Positions 52,497-59,003 of a stretch of 64,000 bases of DNA are shown here, piece by piece. The stretch is taken from positions 186,001 through 250,000 of the forward strand of contig NZ_QDAH01000001.1 in assembly GCF_003075415.1 (NCBI RefSeq), read 5' to 3'. A program made the translations under genes and the position numbers. Position 1 is the first letter of the stretch, and every line of letters starts with the position of its first letter. Source of the DNA: Microvirga sp. KLBC 81 (GTDB lineage Bacteria; Pseudomonadota; Alphaproteobacteria; Rhizobiales; Beijerinckiaceae). The notes below the pieces were generated by a model, which ran no database searches, was not told the DNA's origin, and saw only the letters and a list, made by a program, of their open reading frames with translations.

Positions 52497-53926
52497 GCAG
52501 CGAGCCTTCCTTCAAGGGGGAACACTTTGGCCGGATTGAGCAGCCAGCGCGGATCGAACACGCCGCGCACGCGCATCTGCTGCGCGAGATCGGCTTCGCT
52601 GAACTGGTACGTCATCAGATCGCGTTTCTCGATGCCGACGCCGTGCTCGCCGGTGAGGCAGCCGCCGACCTCCACGCAGAGCTTGAGGATATCCTCGCCA
52701 GCCTTCTCGGCCTTCTCCATCTCGCCGGGCACGTTCGTGTTGAACATGACGAGCGGATGCAGGTTGCCGTCGCCGGCATGGAACACATTGGCGACGCCGA
52801 GGCCGTAGGATTTCACGATCTCGTCGATGCGCTTGAGCACGTAAGGCAACTGCCCCGTCGGGATCGTGCCGTCCATGCAGATGTAATCCGCCACGCGCCC
52901 CGTGGCGCCGAAGGCCGACTTGCGGCCCTTCCAGATCGCGGCGCTTTCGGCCTCCGATTGCGAGACCTTCATGGTCTTCGGCCGGAACGGCTCGGCAATC
53001 GCGACGATGCGTTTGAGCATGTCGTCGATCTCCTGATCCGAGCCCTCGACCTCCACGATCAGCATGGCTTCCACATCGAGCGGGTAGCCTGCATGGGCGA
53101 ACGCCTCGCAAATCTGAATGGCGGGCTTGTCCATGTATTCGAGAGCGACCGGAATGATGCCCGCCCCGATAATCGCCGCGACGCAGGCGCCTGCATCCTC
53201 CACCTTCTCGAAGCCGAAGAGCGCAGGGCGCGCGCCTTCTGCAGCGCGCAGGATTCGCACCACCGCCTCCGTCACGACGCCGAGTTGGCCCTCCGAGCCG
53301 CAGATGAGGCCGAGCAGATCATAGCCGGGGCTGTCGAGATGCTCGCCACCGATCTCCACCACCGTGCCGTCGAGCAGCACCATGGTGACGCCGAGCAGGT
53401 TGTTGGTGGTCACGCCGTATTTCAGGCAATGAGCGCCGCCGGAATTCATGGCGATGTTGCCGGCGATCGTGCAGGCGAGCTGGCTCGACGGATCGGGGGC
53501 GTAGAAGAACCCCTCATAGGCCACCGCCTGGCTGATGCCGAGATTGGTGATGCCGGATTGCACCCGGGCCGTACGCCCCTCGAAATTGACATCCAGCACC
53601 CGGTTCATCTTGGCGACGCCGAGCACGATGGCATCCTCTTGCGGGATCGCCCCGCCGCAGAGCGAGGTTCCCGCCCCGCGGGGCACCACCTTCACCCCGT
53701 GCTCATGGCAGAATCGCATGATGGCCGAGACCTCCTCCGTCGAGGACGGCAGCACCACGGCGAGCGGTATCTGGCGATAGGCGGTCAGGCCGTCGGTCTC
53801 GAAAGCCCGGCGCTCGTCCTCGGACACGATCAGGGCCTCGGAGGCCACGAGCCGGCTCAAGCCCTCGATAATGTCCTTGCGACGGGCCAGAATGGCCTCA
53901 TCCGGCTTGGGGAATGCGATCGTCAT
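52493..53926 (-). CDS. glcD: Glycolate oxidase subunit GlcD (FAD-linked)
   Basis: Catalytic flavoprotein that oxidises glycolate (or D-lactate) to glyoxylate, 477 residues. FAD-binding landmarks are VVPRGAGTSLCGGAIPQEDAIVLGV, STAGN-type segment ACTIAGNIAMNSGGAHCLKYGVTTNNLLG and VFHAGDGNLHPLVMFN, followed by the C-terminal GEHGVGIEKRDLM and FDPRWLLNPAKVFP. It is the first gene of glcD-glcE-glcF and is divergent from the cytochrome c-lutABC operon, sharing a 137-bp intergenic region. No GlcC-type regulator is adjacent. Confidence 0.96.
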   Translation of the reverse strand: MTIAFPKPDEAILARRKDIIEGLSRLVASEALIVSEDERRAFETDGLTAYRQIPLAVVLPSSTEEVSAIMRFCHEHGVKVVPRGAGTSLCGGAIPQEDAIVLGVAKMNRVLDVNFEGRTARVQSGITNLGISQAVAYEGFFYAPDPSSQLACTIAGNIAMNSGGAHCLKYGVTTNNLLGVTMVLLDGTVVEIGGEHLDSPGYDLLGLICGSEGQLGVVTEAVVRILRAAEGARPALFGFEKVEDAGACVAAIIGAGIIPVALEYMDKPAIQICEAFAHAGYPLDVEAMLIVEVEGSDQEIDDMLKRIVAIAEPFRPKTMKVSQSEAESAAIWKGRKSAFGATGRVADYICMDGTIPTGQLPYVLKRIDEIVKSYGLGVANVFHAGDGNLHPLVMFNTNVPGEMEKAEKAGEDILKLCVEVGGCLTGEHGVGIEKRDLMTYQFSEADLAQQMRVRGVFDPRWLLNPAKVFPLEGRLAA

Positions 53927-54063
53927 GACACCCTCCCTGGGCGTTTTCCGGCTGCTTCCACGGCATGGCTGCCTTTCCCCACAAGGTAGCTGGCCTTGAG
54001 GGAATTTTCCAATAATGTAGAGCCTCTCTAAGATGGGACATTCGTCCAGAGAAGGAGTTTTTG
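53927..54063. promoter_or_regulatory. Shared intergenic region of glcDEF and cyt c-lutABC
   Basis: 137 bp between two divergent 2-hydroxyacid oxidation operons. Both promoters must lie here. AAGGAG precedes the cytochrome start. I do not see an unambiguous operator palindrome. Confidence 0.5.
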
Positions 54064-54468
54064 ATGCGTTCCTTGGTTCTCTCCGCCGCCCTGCTGCTCG
54101 CCGGGTTCGCTCAGGCCCAGTTCAACCAAGCTCAGGCCCAGGATGCCGCTGCCGGTGAAAAGGTGTTCGCTCAATGCCGCGCCTGCCATCAGGTCGGTCC
54201 GACTGCGAAGAACGCCGTGGGTCCCGTGCTGAATGGCCTTTTCGGCCGTAAGTCGGGCACCATTGAGGGCTACAATTATTCCCCCGCCAACAAGAATTCC
54301 GGCATCACCTGGGACGAGGCGACGTTCCGCGAATACATCAAGGACCCGAAGGCCAAGATTCCTGGTACGAAGATGGTCTATGCCGGCCTCAAGGACGAGC
54401 AGAGGACCAACGATCTCGTCGCGTACCTGAAACAATTCGACGCTCAGGGGCAGAAAGTTACCCAATGA
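54064..54468 (+). CDS. Class I cytochrome c (c2-like)
   Basis: A 134-residue periplasmic cytochrome with signal MRSLVLSAALLLAGFAQAQ. The heme site is CRACH (Cys38, Cys41, His42), and the axial Met104 is in PGTKMVYAGLKD. The region GPVLNGLFGRKSGTIEGYNYSPANK is typical of mitochondrial/c2-type cytochromes. The preceding TTG is in frame, but the ATG is preferred. Its stop overlaps the lutA-type start by four bases (ATGA), so it belongs to that operon and may accept electrons from hydroxyacid oxidation. Confidence 0.93.
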   Translation: MRSLVLSAALLLAGFAQAQFNQAQAQDAAAGEKVFAQCRACHQVGPTAKNAVGPVLNGLFGRKSGTIEGYNYSPANKNSGITWDEATFREYIKDPKAKIPGTKMVYAGLKDEQRTNDLVAYLKQFDAQGQKVTQ

Positions 54469-55259
54469 GCGATCTGACCGTGAGCCGACTCGGGAAACCT
54501 CGGGTCGGCCTTTTCGTGACCTGCCTCGTCGATCTGATGCGCCCCTCCGTGGGCTTTGCCGCCGTGAAACTCCTGGAAGATGCGGGCTGCATTGTCGAAG
54601 CCCCTGTCCAGACCTGCTGCGGCCAGCCCGCCTACAATTCGGGCGACCGCGGAACCACACGCGACCTGGCACAGCGGCTGATCGAGACCTTCCAAGGCTT
54701 CGACTACGTGGTGGCTCCCTCGGGCTCCTGCGCCGGCATGATCAAGAAACATTATCCGGAGCTGTTCGAAGAGGATCCGAACTGGCGTGCGAAGGCATAT
54801 GCCCTGGCCGTCAAGACCTACGAGCTCACGAGTTTCCTGGTGGACGTGCTCGGCGTCACTCAGGTCGATGCCTCCTTCGAAGGTGCCGTGACCTACCACG
54901 ATTCCTGCTCCGGCCTCCGCGAACTCGGCGTGAAGGGTCAGCCGCGCAAGCTCTTGGCGAGCGTGAAGGGCCTCACCCTCGTCGAGATGAACGACAGCGA
55001 CGTGTGCTGCGGCTTCGGCGGAACCTTCGCCGTGAAATACAGCGACATCTCGGGCGCCATCGTCGATGCCAAGGCCAAGAACATCGAGGCCTCGCACGCA
55101 CCGACCCTGCTCGCGGGCGATCTCGGCTGCCTCATGAACATGGCAGGCAAGCTCAGCCGCGATGGCAAGCCCATCGAGGTGCGTCACGTGGCCGAGATTC
55201 TAGCCGGCATGACGGACGAACCGGCCATCGGCCTCGCCAAGGACGCATTGCGCAAGTAA
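54465..55259 (+). CDS. lutA: L-lactate oxidation Fe-S protein LutA (CCG domain)
   Basis: A 264-residue cytoplasmic protein of the LutA/YkgE family, part of the LutABC complex that oxidises L-lactate to pyruvate. Two CCG-type cluster motifs are seen: TCCGQPAYNSGD and DVCCGFGGTFAVKYSD, with HDSCSGLRELG between. Length is normal for LutA. It overlaps the cytochrome gene by four bases and precedes lutB by 8 bp. Confidence 0.93.
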   Translation: MSDLTVSRLGKPRVGLFVTCLVDLMRPSVGFAAVKLLEDAGCIVEAPVQTCCGQPAYNSGDRGTTRDLAQRLIETFQGFDYVVAPSGSCAGMIKKHYPELFEEDPNWRAKAYALAVKTYELTSFLVDVLGVTQVDASFEGAVTYHDSCSGLRELGVKGQPRKLLASVKGLTLVEMNDSDVCCGFGGTFAVKYSDISGAIVDAKAKNIEASHAPTLLAGDLGCLMNMAGKLSRDGKPIEVRHVAEILAGMTDEPAIGLAKDALRK

Positions 55260-55267
55260 ATTCAGCC

Positions 55268-56701
55268 ATGACCGTTCACACCACCTCTCCCCAGTTCAAG
55301 CAGAACGCCGCCCGCGCGCTTCACGACCCTCAGCTGCAGAAAGCGCTGAACAACGTGAAGCAGGGCTTCATCGACAAGCGCCGGGCCGCGGCCGACAAGC
55401 TGCCCGAGTTCGAGGCGTTGCGGGATTCCGCCCGCGACATCAAGAACCACACGCTCGAACATCTCGACCTCTATCTCGAGGCTTACGAGGAGAAGGTGAA
55501 GGCCTCGGGCGGCCATGTGCATTTCGCGCGCAACGCGGATGAAGCGCGCGAGATCATCCTGAAGATCTGCCGTGACGCCGGCGCGAAGACGGTGACCAAG
55601 GGCAAGTCGATGATCTCCGAGGAAATCGGGATCAATCACCATCTCGAGGCCAATGGCATTCGCCCCGTCGAGACGGATCTGGGCGAATACATCATCCAGC
55701 TGCGCAACGAGATGCCGAGCCACATCATCGCGCCCGCGGTGCATCTCAACGCAAGCCAAGTCGAGCAGGATTTCCGGCGCGTGCACACGCATCTCGATGC
55801 CAAGCGCGATCTGTCGGAACCCGTGCAGCTGCTGACCGAAGCGCGCGCCGTCTTGCGCGAGCGCTTCTTCGCGGCGGACGTCGGCATCACGGGTGCGAAC
55901 TTCCTGGTGGCGGAGACCGGCACGTCGATCATCGTCACCAACGAAGGCAACGGTGACCTGACGCAGATCCTGCCGAAGACGCATATCGTGCTCGCCTCAA
56001 TCGAGAAGCTGGTGCCGACGCTCGAAGACGTGAGCCAGCTGCTGCGCGTGCTTGCCCGCTCGGCCACGGGCCAGGAGATGTCGGTCTACACCACCTTCTC
56101 CACCGGTCCTCGCCGCTCCGGCGATGCGGACGGGCCTGAGAATTATCACGTCGTGCTCATCGACAACGGGCGCTCCGCCATGCTCGGCACGAGCTTCGAG
56201 GAGATGCTGCGCTGCATTCGCTGCGGCGCCTGCATGAACCATTGCCCCGTCTATCACGCAGTGGGTGGTCATGCCTATGGCTGGGTCTATCCTGGTCCCA
56301 TGGGCGCGGTTCTGACTCCTTCGCTGATTGGCGTCGACAAGGCAGGGCACCTCCCCAACGCCTCCACCTTCTGCGGACGTTGCGAGAGCGTGTGCCCCGT
56401 GCGCATTCCTCTCCCTAAGCTCATGCGTCATTGGCGCGAGCGGGAATTCGAGCGGCATCTCACGCCTGCTTCCGTGCGTTCGGGCCTGGGACTCTGGGGC
56501 TTCGTCGCCAAGCGCCCCGCCCTCTATCAGCTCGCCACACGCGCCGCGATGGCAACGCTTGGCTTCGCAGGACGCCAGCGCGGCCGCTTCTCCTGGTTGC
56601 CGCTTGCGAAGGGCTGGACGAAGTATCGCGACTTCCCTGCCCCGCAAGGAGAAACGTTCCAGGCGCGCTGGAAGCGCGAGCGCAACCGGAGAGCAGCATG
56701 A
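55268..56701 (+). CDS. lutB: L-lactate oxidation Fe-S protein LutB
   Basis: A 477-residue LutB/YkgF-type subunit from MTVHTTSPQFKQNAARALHD. The N-terminal LUD-type domain includes TKGKSMISEEIGINHHLEANGI and ETGTSIIVTNEGNGDL. Two 4Fe-4S sites follow: RCIRCGACMNHCPVYHAVGGHAYGWVYPGPMG and CGRCESVCPVRIPLPKLM. It overlaps lutC by four bases (ATGA). The upstream open frame is a shadow of lutA. Confidence 0.95.
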   Translation: MTVHTTSPQFKQNAARALHDPQLQKALNNVKQGFIDKRRAAADKLPEFEALRDSARDIKNHTLEHLDLYLEAYEEKVKASGGHVHFARNADEAREIILKICRDAGAKTVTKGKSMISEEIGINHHLEANGIRPVETDLGEYIIQLRNEMPSHIIAPAVHLNASQVEQDFRRVHTHLDAKRDLSEPVQLLTEARAVLRERFFAADVGITGANFLVAETGTSIIVTNEGNGDLTQILPKTHIVLASIEKLVPTLEDVSQLLRVLARSATGQEMSVYTTFSTGPRRSGDADGPENYHVVLIDNGRSAMLGTSFEEMLRCIRCGACMNHCPVYHAVGGHAYGWVYPGPMGAVLTPSLIGVDKAGHLPNASTFCGRCESVCPVRIPLPKLMRHWREREFERHLTPASVRSGLGLWGFVAKRPALYQLATRAAMATLGFAGRQRGRFSWLPLAKGWTKYRDFPAPQGETFQARWKRERNRRAA

Positions 56702-57372
56702 CCGGCGCCCGCGACGACATTTTCGCCAATATCCGCCGTTCTCTCGGCGTGAAAGGCAACGAGACCATCCGCAAGCAGATCGTTCAGGACCGGCTGGAGC
56801 GCGCGCCTCGCGGCGTCATCCCCGCTCGCGGACAGGTCTCCGGCGAAGAGCGCCTCGCTCTCTTCAAGACGATGGCCGAAGCCTCTCTTGCGACGGTGAC
56901 CGAAGTGGCTTCCGCTATGGAAGTTCCGCAATCCATCGCGCTCTTCCTGCGCAATCACAACCTTCCGGCCAGCCTGCGCATGGGCGAGGACCCGCGCCTG
57001 AAGGTGATGCCCTGGAGCGAGACGACGCTGGAGATCTCGCACGGTCCGAGCGAGGGCCGCGATCTCAATGCCGTCAGTCATGCCTTCGGCGGCGTGGCGG
57101 AGACCGGCACGCTTGCGATGGTCTCAGGTCCGGAGAACCCCTCCACCCTCAATTTCCTGCCCGACAACCACATCATCGTGGTCTCGGCCAAGGACATCGC
57201 GAGCGATTATGAGTCCGTGTGGAACCGGGTGCGATTCACCTTCGGCAAGGGCGGCATGCCCCGCACGGTGAACTGGATCACCGGCCCTTCCCGTTCCGGC
57301 GATATCGAGCAGACCCTGCTGCTCGGCGCCCACGGTCCCCGGCGGCTGCATGTAGTGGTGGTGCGGGATTAA
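56698..57372 (+). CDS. lutC: L-lactate oxidation protein LutC (LUD domain)
   Basis: A 224-residue LutC/YkgG-type protein from MTGARDDIFANIRRSLGV. The LUD domain includes VSHAFGGVAETGTLAMVSGPENPSTLNFLPDNHIIVV and the ending NWITGPSRSGDIEQTLLLGAHGPRRLHVVVV. It completes LutABC; the order cytochrome-lutA-lutB-lutC is tightly coupled by overlaps. Confidence 0.95.
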   Translation: MTGARDDIFANIRRSLGVKGNETIRKQIVQDRLERAPRGVIPARGQVSGEERLALFKTMAEASLATVTEVASAMEVPQSIALFLRNHNLPASLRMGEDPRLKVMPWSETTLEISHGPSEGRDLNAVSHAFGGVAETGTLAMVSGPENPSTLNFLPDNHIIVVSAKDIASDYESVWNRVRFTFGKGGMPRTVNWITGPSRSGDIEQTLLLGAHGPRRLHVVVVRD

Positions 57373-57433
57373 GGACGGACTCGAAAAGTCTGCGCAGAGG
57401 CATATTCTTGTCCTGCGCAGCTTGGAGGTCCCG

Positions 57434-58003
57434 ATGCCCGCTCGCCCGCTGATTTTCCGCAATCTTCGCTGGTCGGCCTGGGGCGGCAGCGAAGAAGGCT
57501 TGGAGCATGTCGATGTGCGCCCGGCCGATGGCGGCCTGACCATCTCCGGCGTGGTGATCGGCCGGCAGGACGGAACGGAGTTCGGCCTGCATTACCGGCT
57601 GAAAGTAGACTCCTCCTGGCGCATCAGAGCGGTCCATCTTCAGACGACATCGGGGCGCGTTCTCGATCTGGAGAGCAACGGGCAAGGCAGCTGGATTGAG
57701 AACGGGAAGCCTCAACCAGCACTACAGGGCTGCATCGACGTCGACATTCAAGCAACGCCCCTGACCAACACTCTGCCGATCCGCCGTCTGGAATGGGAGG
57801 CCGGACAAGCCGTCGATATTCGCCTCTGCTATATCACCATCCCTGACCTGACCGTCTCTCCCGGAGATCAGCGGTATACGGCGCTGAGACCCGGTTCCCT
57901 CTACCGTTTCGAGAGCCTCGGCAGCGACTTCACGGCCGATCTGCCTGTGGATGAGGACAGTTTCGTTCTGGATTATCCCGGTCTCTTCAAGCGCCTGCGC
58001 TGA
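57434..58003 (+). CDS. Putative glycolipid-binding (DUF1089) protein
   Basis: A 189-residue protein from MPARPLIFRNLRWSAWGG, preceded by GGAGG. Family-type segments are GLEHVDVRPADGGLTISGVVIGRQDG, FGLHYRLKVDSSWRIRAVHL, GCIDVDIQATPLTNTLPIRRLEW and QRYTALRPGSLYRFESLGSDFTADLPVDEDSFVLDYPGLFKR. The group is annotated from structure as a possible glycolipid binder, without proven function. It is cytoplasmic by sequence. Confidence 0.88.
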   Translation: MPARPLIFRNLRWSAWGGSEEGLEHVDVRPADGGLTISGVVIGRQDGTEFGLHYRLKVDSSWRIRAVHLQTTSGRVLDLESNGQGSWIENGKPQPALQGCIDVDIQATPLTNTLPIRRLEWEAGQAVDIRLCYITIPDLTVSPGDQRYTALRPGSLYRFESLGSDFTADLPVDEDSFVLDYPGLFKRLR

Positions 58004-58090
58004 ACGGCACTTTCCCCTGTGGCATCTGGGCGCGCCAAAAAGCGTGGCGCCAGCATCTCTTTTCGTGTAAGTCTTTGAAATCAAAGGTAG

Positions 58091-58107
58091 TTTTTAATCA
58101 TTCTAAA
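58091..58107 (+). promoter_or_regulatory. Candidate Irr iron-control box before bfd
   Basis: TTTTTAATCATTCTAAA matches 12 of 14 fixed positions of the rhizobial ICE motif TTTAGAA-N3-TTCTAAA. The second half also forms the inverted repeat TTCTAAACTAGAA (58101-58113). It lies just before the bfd start. Confidence 0.5.
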
Positions 58108-58118
58108 CTAGAAATCCC

Positions 58119-58376
58119 ATGATCGTCTGCTCCTGCAACGTCCTCTCCGATGGCGATATAAAAGCCTGCATGAAGCCCGGACCGGACTGCCCGCGCTCAC
58201 CAGCGCAGGTCTATCGCTGCCTTGGCTGTAGCCCCAATTGCGGGCGCTGCGCCCGGACGATCCGGGACATCATGGACAAGGCGCTTGCCGATGCAGGCGT
58301 GGCGCCGGTCGCTGTCTGCCAGAAGGGCTGCTGCCCCGCCTCTCTCGAAAAAGTGGCCGCCGAGCCGCATCTTTGA
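58119..58376 (+). CDS. bfd: Bacterioferritin-associated ferredoxin
   Basis: A small [2Fe-2S] protein that reduces bacterioferritin to release stored iron. It has 85 residues, against ~64 in E. coli. The cluster cysteines are Cys4, Cys6 (CSC) and Cys41, Cys44 (CGRC), the expected C-x-C-x34-C-x2-C. Extra cysteines occur at 17, 24, 34, 37 and in a C-terminal CQKGCCP that E. coli Bfd lacks. It lies 80 bp before bfr on the same strand. Confidence 0.93.
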   Translation: MIVCSCNVLSDGDIKACMKPGPDCPRSPAQVYRCLGCSPNCGRCARTIRDIMDKALADAGVAPVAVCQKGCCPASLEKVAAEPHL

Positions 58377-58397
58377 ACAAAGAGGGTTTCACCCTAG

Positions 58398-58414
58398 TTC
58401 ATAAATCCTCTAAA
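58398..58414 (+). promoter_or_regulatory. Second ICE-like box before bfr
   Basis: TTCATAAATCCTCTAAA matches 11 of 14 fixed positions of TTTAGAA-N3-TTCTAAA. It lies between bfd and bfr, so bfr may have its own iron-controlled promoter. Confidence 0.35.
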
Positions 58415-58456
58415 GATGGTCGGGCGTTTTCGTCGCCGTTTTGACGTGAGGGTAGG

Positions 58457-58945
58457 ATGAAGGGTGATCCGAAGGTTATCGAGTATCTCAATCGCGGCCT
58501 GCGCAGCGAGCTGACGGCGGTCAACCAGTACTGGCTGCATTACCGGCAGCTCGACAACTGGGGCTACAAGGACTTGGCCAAGACCTGGCGCAAGGAATCC
58601 ATCGAAGAGATGCACCACGCGGACCGCTTCATCGAGCGCATCCTCTTCCTCGACGGCTTCGCCAACCTGCAGGTGCTCGACCCACTGCGCATCGGCCAGA
58701 ATATCCAGGAAATTCTCGAATCCGACCTCGCCGCCGAATACGACGCCCGTAATCTTTACGGGGAGGCTGCCGCCTATTGCGACAGCATCGGCGACCGGGT
58801 GTCCAAGAACCTCTTCGAGGAGTTGATGGCCGACGAGGAAGGCCATATCGACTTCCTCGAAACCCAGCTCACCCTCATCGAGCAGATCGGCGTCGAGCTC
58901 TACGCCCAGAAGCATATCGGCGGGCTCGAGGGCCACGAGCACTAA
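58457..58945 (+). CDS. bfr: Bacterioferritin
   Basis: A heme-containing iron storage protein of 162 residues that forms a 24-mer cage. Ferroxidase ligands match E. coli Bfr: Glu18, Glu51, His54, Glu94, Glu127 and His130, and the heme ligand Met52 (EEMHHAD) is present. The text [20 protein letters not shown] and [16 protein letters not shown] is typical. It follows bfd. Confidence 0.97.
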   Translation: MKGDPKVIEYLNRGLRSELTAVNQYWLHYRQLDNWGYKDLAKTWRKESIEEMHHADRFIERILFLDGFANLQVLDPLRIGQNIQEILESDLAAEYDARNLYGEAAAYCDSIGDRVSKNLFEELMADEEGHIDFLETQLTLIEQIGVELYAQKHIGGLEGHEH

Positions 58946-58974
58946 GGCTCAAAACTCAATCTGATGAATGCATC

Positions 58975-58998
58975 GGCCCGCTCAAGAGCGGGCCATTC
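58975..58998. terminator. Hairpin terminator between bfr and the acyl-CoA synthetase/GNAT gene
   Basis: GGCCCGCTC, loop AA, GAGCGGGCC, then ATTCTG. The T-run is poor, but the hairpin is perfect and lies between convergent genes. Confidence 0.65.
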
Positions 58999-59003
58999 TG
59001 CAT

